From assembly GCA_016787045.1 (NCBI GenBank), contig JAEUVA010000011.1, positions 269,028-333,027 of the forward strand: a stretch of DNA of 64,000 nt. The letters are read 5' to 3'. The DNA is from Chitinophagales bacterium. GTDB taxonomy: Bacteria; Bacteroidota; Bacteroidia; Chitinophagales; LD1. A model generated the notes under the pieces. The model saw only the letters and a list, made by a program, of their open reading frames with translations, did not search any database and was not told the DNA's origin. Positions 50,869 to 59,826 of the stretch are shown one piece after another. The stretch's first letter is position 1, and each line of letters starts with the position of its first letter. A program made the position numbers and the translations under genes.

Positions 50869-52320
50869 TTATCGATACTCCAAAAATTCATCCTGCACAC
50901 TGTTTTCCCACTCCAAACTCATTAAATCACGAAGGTAGTTTTGATAAACCTTCCACGGGTGAGCGCTGCCTTGCTTGGGTACTTTATCTAAGGCGCGCAG
51001 CACATAACCGGCATTAAAGTCAAGCAGTGGTTCAGACTTAAACCGTGTGCTGTCAAACCGGGGAACGCATACCGATTTTTGCTCAGTATCCATATAGTTC
51101 AGCACCTTGGTCACAAAGCGCGCGCTAAGGTCGCACTTTAGCGTCCAAGAGGCATTGGTGTAGCCCACCATAAAGGCAAAGTTGGGCACATCGCTGAGCA
51201 TCACACCTCTGTAGGCGTGTGTGCTGCCCGAATCGCCTTCTATTCCGTTAATGCGCACTTTCATACCGCCCAATAACTTTACTTGCAGCCCGGTGGCAGT
51301 TACTATCAGGTCGGCTTCTAATTCTTTTCCGCTTTTCAGCAAAATTCCTTTTTCGGTAAAGCGCTCAATGTGGTCGGTAACTATTTCGGCCTTACCCGCT
51401 TTGATGCTTTTAAATAAATCAGAGTCTGGAATCAAGCAAAGCCGTTGATCCCACGGGTTGTATGGAGGCGAAAAATCTTTTGCATTATATTTTTCTCCAA
51501 TCTCTTTTTTGGCATTTTTTTGAATAAACCGCCCTATCGCCTTGGGCCATTTGCGCGAGGCATTGAAAAAAAATATTCCCAATAGGATGTTTTTCCATCG
51601 CACTACACTGTAAGCCATTTTTTGAGGTAGAAAGCGTTGAAAAAAACCGGCCACTTTATCTACACTCGGCAAGGTCATAATGTAGGTGGGCGTGCGCTGC
51701 AGCATAGTTACCTTGCTTGCCAGCTTGCTCATTTCGGGTACCAGTGTAACAGCCGTAGCACCGCTGCCTATCACAATTACTTTCTTGTTGGTGTAGTCAA
51801 TATCCGGAGTCCATTTTTGCGGATGCACAATGCGTCCCTTAAAATCATTGTAACCGGCAAACTCGGGCAGATAGCCCTGTTCGTAGTTGTAATAGCCGCT
51901 GCACATCATTAAAAATCGGCACTTTATCTGTGCATGTTTTACCTGTTCATGCGGAGCAATAGTTAGTGTCCACATTTTTTCATCATCACTCCAGTTAGCA
52001 TCAACAGCCCTATGGTTATATTGTGTTTTTTTATCAATGCCAAATTTGGCCGCAGTGTCTTTAATGTACTTCAATATTGCCGGGCCATCGGCAATCGCTT
52101 TGGGGTTTTCCCATGGGCTAAACGGAAAACCCAGCGTAAACATATCACTATCGCTACGTATGCCCGGATAGCGAAATAAATCCCAGGTACCGCCTATGGC
52201 ATTACGCCCTTCTAACACCGTAAAGGTTTTGCCGGGGCACTTTGTTTGTAAATGATAGGCCGCATCAATGCCAGACAAACCGGCACCAACTACTATTACA
52301 TCATATGTCGGAATAGACAT
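50869..52320 (-). CDS. Flavin monooxygenase, EthA-like Baeyer-Villiger type
   Basis: The 483-residue protein has the FAD motif VVGAGLSGIDAAYHL, then GGTWDLFRYPGIRSDSDM. A Baeyer-Villiger fingerprint is present, FKGRIVHPQKWTPD, against the family FxGxxxHxxxW(P/D). The NADPH site is VIGSGATAVTLVPEM. Mycobacterial EthA has the same order of motifs. The enzyme inserts oxygen into ketones or oxidises sulfur compounds; the substrate here is unknown. It is transcribed alone, divergent from phnA. It is not obviously linked to the glycan locus. Confidence 0.92.
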   Translation of the reverse strand: MSIPTYDVIVVGAGLSGIDAAYHLQTKCPGKTFTVLEGRNAIGGTWDLFRYPGIRSDSDMFTLGFPFSPWENPKAIADGPAILKYIKDTAAKFGIDKKTQYNHRAVDANWSDDEKMWTLTIAPHEQVKHAQIKCRFLMMCSGYYNYEQGYLPEFAGYNDFKGRIVHPQKWTPDIDYTNKKVIVIGSGATAVTLVPEMSKLASKVTMLQRTPTYIMTLPSVDKVAGFFQRFLPQKMAYSVVRWKNILLGIFFFNASRKWPKAIGRFIQKNAKKEIGEKYNAKDFSPPYNPWDQRLCLIPDSDLFKSIKAGKAEIVTDHIERFTEKGILLKSGKELEADLIVTATGLQVKLLGGMKVRINGIEGDSGSTHAYRGVMLSDVPNFAFMVGYTNASWTLKCDLSARFVTKVLNYMDTEQKSVCVPRFDSTRFKSEPLLDFNAGYVLRALDKVPKQGSAHPWKVYQNYLRDLMSLEWENSVQDEFLEYR

Positions 52321-52494
52321 GGCTTTTTTATTTTAACAAGGTTAATGATGAAAACAGATACAGACATTAACTTAAGGCAACTTTAGAACTACAGATGCCG
52401 AAAGTAGTTTATTAGTTGGGGGAAATATGCAACCGATACCGAACAAATCAGTTTATTGTTTTAATACACTTCATGTGTAGCTCCATTTTTCGTT

Positions 52495-52503
52495 TAGGTT
52501 TGC
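52495..52503 (+). promoter_or_regulatory. Candidate -7 element of the PhnA gene
   Basis: TAGGTTTGC matches TAnnTTTG fully and ends 12 bases before the ATG at 52516. A TTG lies about 40 bases upstream, too far for the usual spacing. Confidence 0.42.
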
Positions 52504-52515
52504 GCAAAACTATTG

Positions 52516-53076
52516 ATGTCACCAGTTACTCCTTTACTGTCTCATCGGTGCGCAAACACCTGCGAACTCTGCTCTGCCGAAAACGCTTCAGCGGCTTTTG
52601 CGGTAAGTCCTAAAAACAACGATCAGATTGAAAACGAAGTTGCATTGTGTGATACGTGTTTTCGGGCGCTAAATGAAACAGAAAAAGGCGACCATTGGCA
52701 ATGTCTTGCAGGGAGTGTTTACAACGAAAACCCGAGCGTGCAAGCGCTTAGCTACCGCATTTTACACCAATACAAAAACGAAGAATGGGCAGCAGAGCTA
52801 CTACAAAGTATTGAATTAGACGAAGCAGTAGTAAACTGGGCCATGAGTGCTTTTGAGCAGCAAGAGGTACACCGCGATGCCAACGGAAACGAACTGCAAA
52901 ACGGAGACAACGTGGTGCTTACACAGGTGCTGAATGTGAAGGGCGCAAATTTTATGGCTCCCAAAGGCACCATAGTTAAACGGATAAAGCTAGTACCCGA
53001 TAACCCTGAGCAAATTGAGGGAAAAGTGAACGAGCAAACCATTGTGATATTGACAAAATATGTTCGGAAAGGTTAG
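52516..53076 (+). CDS. PhnA-domain protein (zinc ribbon)
   Basis: The 186-residue protein has two cysteine pairs, CELCSAENA near residue 18 and CDTCFRAL near 47, forming a zinc ribbon. A C-terminal PhnA (YjdM) domain follows: VHRDANGNELQNGDNVVLTQ, VKGANFMAPKGTIVKRIKL and VNEQTIVILTKYVRK. The name comes from the E. coli phn region, but the protein is not needed for phosphonate use, and its real function is unknown. The ATG at 52516 is preferred over a TTG one codon earlier. It is followed after 74 bases by the PLP lyase gene. Confidence 0.9.
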   Translation: MSPVTPLLSHRCANTCELCSAENASAAFAVSPKNNDQIENEVALCDTCFRALNETEKGDHWQCLAGSVYNENPSVQALSYRILHQYKNEEWAAELLQSIELDEAVVNWAMSAFEQQEVHRDANGNELQNGDNVVLTQVLNVKGANFMAPKGTIVKRIKLVPDNPEQIEGKVNEQTIVILTKYVRKG

Positions 53077-53150
53077 TGCTTAGATTCGCTAACAAAACTC
53101 AGCGATAACTGTTTTTAAACTATTACCGGCATCTCCATAACACTTCAACT

Positions 53151-54677
53151 ATGAGCATCAAAAAATTTATCGAAAAGAAAATTACCAAACACGCCCCCGC
53201 TCTTGCCCGCGCAGCACAACGCGCCATGAGCGATAAAACCAAAATAGAATTAATCAAAAGCGAAATGCGCAACAACCCTGAAATGGTGGATTCGCTTTTC
53301 CCTTACCGAGATAAGTACAAGGTACACCGCACTATGCCCGATAAATCTTCAACAAAAGACGAAGTGCTGCAACAAATTCGTGAAATGCATCAGCAAGAAA
53401 GCGCACCCTGGAAAGGCGGAAAAATTTCGGGCTCGTTTTACCATGGCGATCAGGACCATTATGATTTTTTGAACGAAGCATTCAGCTATTACTCGCAACT
53501 CAACACCATACAGCGCGATGTGTGCCCATCTATGACCAAGTATGAGGGCGAAATTATTGCCATGACGCTCAGCATTTTTAATGGCGATGCGGTGAACCAG
53601 CGCAACCCCAAGCAAAAGGCCTGTGGCTCGCTAACCACCGGTGGTACCGATAGTATTTTTCAATCGGTGTATGTACACCGCGAGTGGGCGCTCAACGAAA
53701 AAGGAATTACACAACCAGAAATAGTGTTGCCTATCAGCGCACACCCTGCTTTTTTTAAAGCGGCTCATTACCTCAACATCAAACCGGTTGTTACTAAGCT
53801 AGATGAAAACTATCAGGCCGATGTGCACGACATGGCTTCAAAAATTACACCCAATACCATATTGCTCGTTGGCTCTGCGGGCAATTATGGGCACGGCATT
53901 ATTGACCCGCTAAATAAAATTTCGGACTTGGCAGTGAAGCATCAAATCGGTTTTCATGTAGATGGATGTTTGGGTGGATTTATTTTGGCATGGGCAGAGC
54001 CATTGGGCATACCGTGCCCGGTGTTTGATTTTCGTTTGCCGGGCGTTACTGCCATAAGTGCCGATACGCACAAGTATGGCTACTCGCTCAAGGGGACTTC
54101 TATGGTTATGTTCAGCAACGAAGAACTAAGGCGTTACCAATACTTCGGTCAGGTAGATTGGCCGGGAGGCGTTTACGTGTCACCGGGCTTCAACGGCAGC
54201 AAGTCTGGCGGCATGTTTGCAGCCACCTGGGCGGCCATGGTACATTACGGAAAAGAAGGATACCTGAAACGCGCCAAACAAATATTTGATGTAAACGCCC
54301 GCATGAAAAATGTGGTGCGCGCTATACCCGAACTCAAACTTTTTGGCGATTCGCTCTTCATTACCGCAGTGGGGTCAGATGTGTTTAATATTTATCATGT
54401 AAACGATTACCTCAAAACCAAAGGGTGGCGGATGAACGGGCAGCAAAACCCGAACGGTTTTCACTTCTGTATCACCGGACCGCAAATTACCAACCCGCAC
54501 ATTGTAGAAGAGTTTGAGCGCGACTTAAAAGCCGCTGTAGAATATGCTAAAGTACAAACAGGCGACCCTAAATCGGCCGCCATGTACGGGGGTGCAGGCC
54601 GCGAAATAGACCCGAGCATGTATATGCCGATGCTGGTGGCTTATACCGATGTTACGCAGAACACGTATCCGTTTTAA
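53151..54677 (+). CDS. PLP-dependent lyase of the sphingosine-1-phosphate lyase type
   Basis: The 508-residue protein belongs to the group II decarboxylase fold. It agrees with eukaryotic sphingosine-1-phosphate lyase in particular: WKGGKISGSFYHGD, the block CGSLTTGGTDSIFQSVYVHRE, VDGCLGGFILAWAE, and SADTHKYGYSLKGTS with the PLP lysine at K308. S1P lyase splits phosphorylated long-chain base into ethanolamine phosphate and a fatty aldehyde. No N-terminal membrane anchor is visible, in contrast to the eukaryotic enzyme. Bacteroidota are among the few bacteria that make sphingolipids, so the substrate is plausible. A general amino acid decarboxylase is the alternative. Confidence 0.85.
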   Translation: MSIKKFIEKKITKHAPALARAAQRAMSDKTKIELIKSEMRNNPEMVDSLFPYRDKYKVHRTMPDKSSTKDEVLQQIREMHQQESAPWKGGKISGSFYHGDQDHYDFLNEAFSYYSQLNTIQRDVCPSMTKYEGEIIAMTLSIFNGDAVNQRNPKQKACGSLTTGGTDSIFQSVYVHREWALNEKGITQPEIVLPISAHPAFFKAAHYLNIKPVVTKLDENYQADVHDMASKITPNTILLVGSAGNYGHGIIDPLNKISDLAVKHQIGFHVDGCLGGFILAWAEPLGIPCPVFDFRLPGVTAISADTHKYGYSLKGTSMVMFSNEELRRYQYFGQVDWPGGVYVSPGFNGSKSGGMFAATWAAMVHYGKEGYLKRAKQIFDVNARMKNVVRAIPELKLFGDSLFITAVGSDVFNIYHVNDYLKTKGWRMNGQQNPNGFHFCITGPQITNPHIVEEFERDLKAAVEYAKVQTGDPKSAAMYGGAGREIDPSMYMPMLVAYTDVTQNTYPF

Positions 54678-54747
54678 CTGCAATGTACATTGTTTCGGCT
54701 TACTCAAAAAGTAAGGACTATTTAGTAATTGCTGATTTTTACCGCAT

Positions 54748-54783
54748 AAAAAAAGGTTGGCTCAAAATGAACCAACCCTTTGG
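54748..54783 (-). terminator. Intrinsic terminator of the cold-shock gene
   Basis: Inverted repeat GGTTGG (54755-54760) and CCAACC (54772-54777), extended by TCA/TGA around a small loop, is followed on the minus strand by seven T residues (54754-54748). It lies 30 bases after the cold-shock stop and may also slow readthrough from the convergent lyase gene. Confidence 0.7.
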
Positions 54784-54812
54784 ATAATGTATTAATGAAT
54801 AGTTTATCTGCC

Positions 54813-55004
54813 TTAAGCTAACTTTACATTTACTGCATTTAATCCTTTTTTGCCTTCCTGCAAATCAAAAGAAACTTTGTCGCCATCGTTTATTTGGTTT
54901 ACCAGACCGCTGTTGTGCACAAAATACTCTTCTGAGCTATTTGCGTCTTGAATAAAACCGTAACCTTTGTCGCGGTTGTAGAACTTAACTGTTCCTGTAC
55001 TCAT
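54813..55004 (-). CDS. Cold-shock domain protein (CspA family)
   Basis: The 63-residue protein is a single cold-shock domain that binds single-stranded nucleic acid and melts RNA structure. RNP1 is KGYGFIQ (residues 13-19) and RNP2 is EYFVHNSGL (about 26-34), where most relatives have FVHFSAI. The end, GKKGLNAVNVKLA, is typical and slightly short. It is monocistronic, with a terminator 30 bases downstream. The 236 bases upstream to the sugar kinase gene hold its promoter and a possible leader; a loose TTG-18-TAGATTTT pair lies in the minus-strand leader at about 55065-55036. Confidence 0.96.
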   Translation of the reverse strand: MSTGTVKFYNRDKGYGFIQDANSSEEYFVHNSGLVNQINDGDKVSFDLQEGKKGLNAVNVKLA

Positions 55005-55240
55005 AAAAAAACTGTTTTAAACTGTCTGTTACTATGTAAAATCTATATTGCCAACAGACAACGCAAGAATAGAGCGTAAATGTACCCCAATTTACTTAGC
55101 AGCAGCTTTTATTTACGAAACGCAGATTTCTGGAAGGCAGGGCTATGTAGTAGTAGCGCTAAGATTATTGAAATTTTTACACCACCTGAATTCTTAGAAG
55201 CACTTTTGTACTTTCATTATATAAACAAGCAGAATAATAC

Positions 55241-56824
55241 ATGCGGAATAAAAACACCTGCGTGCTGGCTATAGATTTGGGATCCAGCGGGCCTAAGGTA
55301 TCGGTAGTAAACCACCTTGGCGATATTTTGAGTACACGCTCCGGTGTTTTTGAAACCCACCATGCCGATGATGGAAAAACATCAGAGCAAGATGCCGAGG
55401 AGTGGTGGCGACAAATTATTCAACTCAGCCAGGAAGTGATTGCAGAATCGGGTACTGCATCGCAAATAGTAGCCATCAGCAATTGTGCGCAATATGCATC
55501 ATCTGTAGCGGTGGATGAAAGTGGTAATGCCATTCATCCGGTCATCATGTGGGATGATGCCCGCGCTGCTAAACACATTCGCCCAATTATGGGTGGTTTT
55601 CCGGAGGTGATGGGCTACAATGTTTTTAAGCTCCTGCGCTGGATAGCATCTGTGGGCATTCCGCCCATTCTCTCCGGAGTAGATGGCGGCAGTCAAATGC
55701 TTTTAATCAAAAACGAGTTTCCGGAGGTATGGAAAAAAACACATAAGGTTTTACAGCCAAGTGATTTTTTGAGCATGAAATTTACCGGCAAGTTCACTAC
55801 CAATGAAAACACGGGTTTTCTGTATGCACTCATCAAAAAAGCCCATTGGAGCAAAGGTGCTTATGATACTTCGCTGATACGCGCTCTGGGGTTGGATGAA
55901 AGTAAATTCCCTGAAATTGTGCCGGTAGGTGCCAATTTGGGGTATGTAAAAGAAAAAGTACGTAAATTATTGGGCTTAAACGAAAATGTGGCAGTATTTA
56001 CCGGTATGCAAGATACTACTGCCTCAGTAATTGGCGGTGGCGCTTTTGATGATTATGACTTGGTGATAGAAATAGGAACCACACTCAATACCGGTGTAGT
56101 AGTATCTAATCGTATTATAGATATTTTACAAGGGCTGTTTTCGGTAAGCAGCCCGGTAAAGAATAAATTTGTGCTGGTTGGTGAGCCGGGTAGCGGAGCT
56201 AAAGCATTAAATTATTTGCTCAATGGTTTTTTCAGAAAAGAGGATGACCTTAGCCGAATAAATGTAGAGTCTGATTTGCACTATGCACAAATTGCTGATG
56301 CCATGGCTGCAGAGTCTCCTGCCGGTTGTAATGGAGCAACATTTTTACCCTGGATTTCCGGTTCTGTTTTTCCGGACCCGGACCCCAATATGCGTGGAGG
56401 ATTTGTAAATATGAATCAACGCACCACCCGCAGCGATATGATACGTGCCGTCATGGAATCGTATGCCATGAATTTTAAATGGGTATTGGAAACCAAGCAA
56501 AAAAAACTGAACAAGAAATTTGCTAAAGCACATTTTACCGGTGGTGGGGCACTATGGAGCACAGCCGCGCAAATTTGTGCCGATGCACTACAAATACCCG
56601 TCCATGTAATGGAGCAACCCCGGCAGGTCAATACCAGAGGCATAGCATTTATGTGTTTCAATAATCTTGGTATTAAAAATTATGATGACATCAAATCAAC
56701 ACTTCGGGTCAAAAGGATTTATGAACCTAATCCGGCCCATTTTACCACCTACGATAATATGTTGACCATGTACAAGAAGTGGTATAAAACGTTAAAGCCA
56801 TTATATAAAGAATTAAATCAATAA
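55241..56824 (+). CDS. FGGY-family carbohydrate kinase (xylulokinase-like)
   Basis: The 527-residue protein phosphorylates a sugar or polyol in the cytoplasm. The N-terminal phosphate loop is VLAIDLGSSGPKVSVV, with the substrate-side IVAISNCAQYASSVAV and PVIMWDDARA. The C-terminal domain has FTGMQDTTASVIGGG, then IEIGTTLNTGV and HFTGGGALWSTAAQICADAL. Family members act on xylulose, glycerol, gluconate, rhamnulose and others, and the specificity cannot be read from the sequence. The gene ends two bases before a convergent amidase gene. No sugar isomerase or transporter is near, which leaves the pathway open. Confidence 0.9.
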   Translation: MRNKNTCVLAIDLGSSGPKVSVVNHLGDILSTRSGVFETHHADDGKTSEQDAEEWWRQIIQLSQEVIAESGTASQIVAISNCAQYASSVAVDESGNAIHPVIMWDDARAAKHIRPIMGGFPEVMGYNVFKLLRWIASVGIPPILSGVDGGSQMLLIKNEFPEVWKKTHKVLQPSDFLSMKFTGKFTTNENTGFLYALIKKAHWSKGAYDTSLIRALGLDESKFPEIVPVGANLGYVKEKVRKLLGLNENVAVFTGMQDTTASVIGGGAFDDYDLVIEIGTTLNTGVVVSNRIIDILQGLFSVSSPVKNKFVLVGEPGSGAKALNYLLNGFFRKEDDLSRINVESDLHYAQIADAMAAESPAGCNGATFLPWISGSVFPDPDPNMRGGFVNMNQRTTRSDMIRAVMESYAMNFKWVLETKQKKLNKKFAKAHFTGGGALWSTAAQICADALQIPVHVMEQPRQVNTRGIAFMCFNNLGIKNYDDIKSTLRVKRIYEPNPAHFTTYDNMLTMYKKWYKTLKPLYKELNQ

Positions 56825-56826
56825 GA

Positions 56827-58245
56827 TTATTGTTGATTTAGCATTCTCCACGGCTTGGCGGCTTCTAATTCCAGTGCCAGTTCAAGCAACAACCTGTCAC
56901 TGCCATACTTGGCCGAAAAGTGTACGCCCATAGGCATATCGTTACTATCAATCCCCAGCGGCAATGAAATAGCCGGTGAGCCGGTTACATTATTTAGCCC
57001 GGTGTAGGTGGCAAAGTTCACAGCACGCTTAGATACTTCTTCATACGAGAGCTCGGGAGAGAAGTAACCAATTTTTGGAGTTTGATGCGAAAGCACCGGA
57101 GTCATTAGCACATCGTATTTTTGAAACAAGGCATCGGCCTGTGCACCTATTCTGCGCATGGCTCTAATGCCCGGCACCAAGCGGCCGGGTTGTTTTTTGA
57201 ATAACTCATAAAGCCCAACGGTAAATGGCTCCAGCACTTTGTGGTCCACCTTACTTTTGAGCGTAAAAGCACTCCAGTGCGTGAGCATATATGACATAAA
57301 ACCATAATAATGTAAAAAGTGGCCAATCATAGTGTCCACATCTATCGGGAAAGGAATTTCCACTACCGTGTGTCCGAGCGATTCTAACAGTTTGGCAGTT
57401 TGCAACTGAGTTTTGCGCGTATCCGCATCTTGGTGGCCGGGTTTACCTTCCGGGTGATTTTCAATCATGCCAATGCGTAACCGTTGTTTTACCGGCTGAT
57501 TGACCAAGCCCATTGCCGGCACACGTTTGCTTTTGTAATACTTTTCGGCCTCGGCATAAAAGAGTGCAGTATCGCGCACAGTTCGCGTTAGCACACCTTG
57601 GTGCACTATTTGCACGGGCATCAGTTCCGAGCCATCTACACTATACAAACGAAAGCGTGAGGGTTTAAGCCCCACCAATCCACAAATGGCAGCGGGAATG
57701 CGTATGGAACCAGCGCCATCATTAGCCGATGCAATGGGCACCACTCCACTGGCCACCATAGCTGCTGAGCCGGAGGAGGAGCCACCGGAGGTGTAATCAG
57801 TATTCCACGGATTGCGGGTAATACCCCAGCGTGGATTTTCGGTGCTGCATATCAGCCCAAACTCGGGCAAGGTAGTTTTGCCCAAAAAATTTAAACCGGT
57901 AGAGAGCATCTGCTGCACATACTTGCCGTTGCGCGGAGCATTTTTTGCTACAAATGAGCCGGTACCTAATTGCGTAGGATAGCCCGCAATAGGGTCGCTG
58001 TCTTTAATAAAAGTAGGTACTCCATACAAACCACCTTTGGCTAACTGTGATGCACGCTTTTTTGCATCATCATACATTTTGATGACAATGGCATTTAGCG
58101 CTGGATTCACTGTCTCAGCGCGGGCAATGGCTGCTTCTAAAACTTCGGCAACGCTCACTGTTTTTTTAGCAATGGCCTCGGCTATAGCTGTGGCGTCCAT
58201 GTTGCCAAGCGCATCGTTGGCAAAGGCATTGATACGTTCACCCAT
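56827..58245 (-). CDS. Amidase-signature family hydrolase
   Basis: The 472-residue protein cleaves amides using a Ser-cisSer-Lys triad. The lysine is in GVPTFIKDSDPI, the cis-serine in DYTSGGSSSGSAAMVA, and the nucleophile in NDGAGSIRIPAAICGLVG. No signal peptide is present, so it should be cytoplasmic. Members range from indoleacetamide hydrolase to 6-aminohexanoate hydrolase and GatA; here GatA is unlikely because no gatB or gatC is near and the N-terminus differs. It begins four bases after a secreted lipase gene on the same strand, so they form an operon. The substrate is unknown. Confidence 0.92.
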   Translation of the reverse strand: MGERINAFANDALGNMDATAIAEAIAKKTVSVAEVLEAAIARAETVNPALNAIVIKMYDDAKKRASQLAKGGLYGVPTFIKDSDPIAGYPTQLGTGSFVAKNAPRNGKYVQQMLSTGLNFLGKTTLPEFGLICSTENPRWGITRNPWNTDYTSGGSSSGSAAMVASGVVPIASANDGAGSIRIPAAICGLVGLKPSRFRLYSVDGSELMPVQIVHQGVLTRTVRDTALFYAEAEKYYKSKRVPAMGLVNQPVKQRLRIGMIENHPEGKPGHQDADTRKTQLQTAKLLESLGHTVVEIPFPIDVDTMIGHFLHYYGFMSYMLTHWSAFTLKSKVDHKVLEPFTVGLYELFKKQPGRLVPGIRAMRRIGAQADALFQKYDVLMTPVLSHQTPKIGYFSPELSYEEVSKRAVNFATYTGLNNVTGSPAISLPLGIDSNDMPMGVHFSAKYGSDRLLLELALELEAAKPWRMLNQQ

Positions 58246-58249
58246 ATAA

Positions 58250-59701
58250 CTATTCTATAATCAGTTTGCGAAAGGCAGTTTGGTTATTGGCGTTGGTGAG
58301 TTGTACCAAATAAATTCCGGGTGCCAAAGTACCGGCATCTATCACTTGGCTATCGTTATACGTTTCAGTGTTGTAAATCGCTTTTCCGGTTACATCAAAC
58401 ACGGTAACTATACCTTGGCCCCCTTCTTTTATCAGGGTAAATCTTCCGTTGCTGGGATTAGGAAATATACGAAACTTAACTGTGGCTGCTTCATTGTTTG
58501 CAAAGCCAACACTGCATGGAGAGAGTTTGCCTATCAGGTACAAAGCGGCAGAAGTGAGAGCCGGTTCCACACACCCCCCGTGATTCAGGGCTCCAAAATT
58601 TTGGCTTTGCACATCTGGAGCATTGTTGGCGTTCCAGGCAGAGTCTGCTCTTACGCCATTTAAATAGGGCACTTGTTCATCTGCAGTGCAGTAAGCAATT
58701 TTGGTGGGATGTTGTGGTGCCCAATCTAGCAAATCATTTTCGGCAAGTATTAAACGGAGTGGGTGGTTAAGGTCAGCTTCAAATTCTGCAATCACAGAAT
58801 CAATAATCATTTGCCGGGGTACTTGCGTACAAAATTGCCCCACCTGATCAAGTGTAAAGTTTCTACTATATAGCATGGGTGGTATTATGCTATCATACGG
58901 ATGTTTCAATACCTGAGATGGTGCGGGGTACTTTTGTTGCAAAGAGGGATACACCGAGTGGTAGCCCAATAACAAGTATGGCAAATAGGCCGGTGTAGCG
59001 TAGGGCGAGTTGGAGAGCATTAAATCGACCATGGTTACTTTGAGGTCATACGGACCGCTCATGGGTGCAAGCGCTATAATGTTAAACTCGTTGGCGTAGC
59101 TTTCTTCTATCAATTTAGCTGTGGCCATACTGGTGTAGCCACCCTGCGAATAGCCGGTAAGCGCAACTTCTCCGCTTAGCGGTACGCTTAGCGTAGCCGC
59201 CAGCTCACGCGCTGCGCGCATAATGTTTACACAGGCATGGCCGGAGTGAAATTTGTTGATATAGGTATGAATCAGTACACTAGTATCGCTATCTCCCAGC
59301 CCCAGTTCATCGGGCATGGCAGTAACCACACCGCCTATGCCTGCAAAGAAAAACCCAATGGGGCGCTCTGGGCCGTTGTAGCTGGGCACCTGATCGCGTC
59401 TGCTAAAACTTCCGTGTGCATAACAACCCAATGCGCTGGGGCAGGTGGCATTTTTAGGTATTACTACAATGCCCGATACATTCACTAAAGAATCTATATG
59501 TTTATAGGGTGTTTTGTAAATTACCTGATACACATCAATGCCATATTGCGGTTGAATAGGCAAGCTAAACCCGGTAACAGACAATACACTGTCTAACTGA
59601 TTTTTAGTAAAACTCTCTTGTAGCGAGTAAGACACCAGTACCTGAGCGTTAGAAAAGAAAATGGCGAAAACAAGAAGGCACAGGGCAGAAATTTTTTTCA
59701 T
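58250..59701 (-). CDS. Secreted alpha/beta-hydrolase lipase with T9SS tail
   Basis: The 483-residue protein has a signal peptide (MKKISALCLLVFAIFFSNAQ). An alpha/beta-hydrolase domain of the secretory lipase type follows, with the nucleophile in ALTGYSQGGYTSMA, a candidate Asp in YCTADEQVPYLNG and His in LNHGGCVEPA. The last 75 residues are a type A T9SS sorting domain (FRIFPNPSNGRFTLI, VFDVTGKAIYN, GIYLVQL). It is therefore an exoenzyme released or held on the surface, splitting lipid esters or similar compounds. It is first in an operon with the cytoplasmic amidase. Confidence 0.9.
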   Translation of the reverse strand: MKKISALCLLVFAIFFSNAQVLVSYSLQESFTKNQLDSVLSVTGFSLPIQPQYGIDVYQVIYKTPYKHIDSLVNVSGIVVIPKNATCPSALGCYAHGSFSRRDQVPSYNGPERPIGFFFAGIGGVVTAMPDELGLGDSDTSVLIHTYINKFHSGHACVNIMRAARELAATLSVPLSGEVALTGYSQGGYTSMATAKLIEESYANEFNIIALAPMSGPYDLKVTMVDLMLSNSPYATPAYLPYLLLGYHSVYPSLQQKYPAPSQVLKHPYDSIIPPMLYSRNFTLDQVGQFCTQVPRQMIIDSVIAEFEADLNHPLRLILAENDLLDWAPQHPTKIAYCTADEQVPYLNGVRADSAWNANNAPDVQSQNFGALNHGGCVEPALTSAALYLIGKLSPCSVGFANNEAATVKFRIFPNPSNGRFTLIKEGGQGIVTVFDVTGKAIYNTETYNDSQVIDAGTLAPGIYLVQLTNANNQTAFRKLIIE

Positions 59702-59826
59702 GAATGCAATTTAACGGGAGTGAAGGAATAGCCACTAAATTGCGCAAAAACGGGAAAGCACAAAAATCTTTTTTAGCTGATGTAATGTTTTTTCTACTTT
59801 CCGTGTGTTTAAGCCCCCAATCTTAA

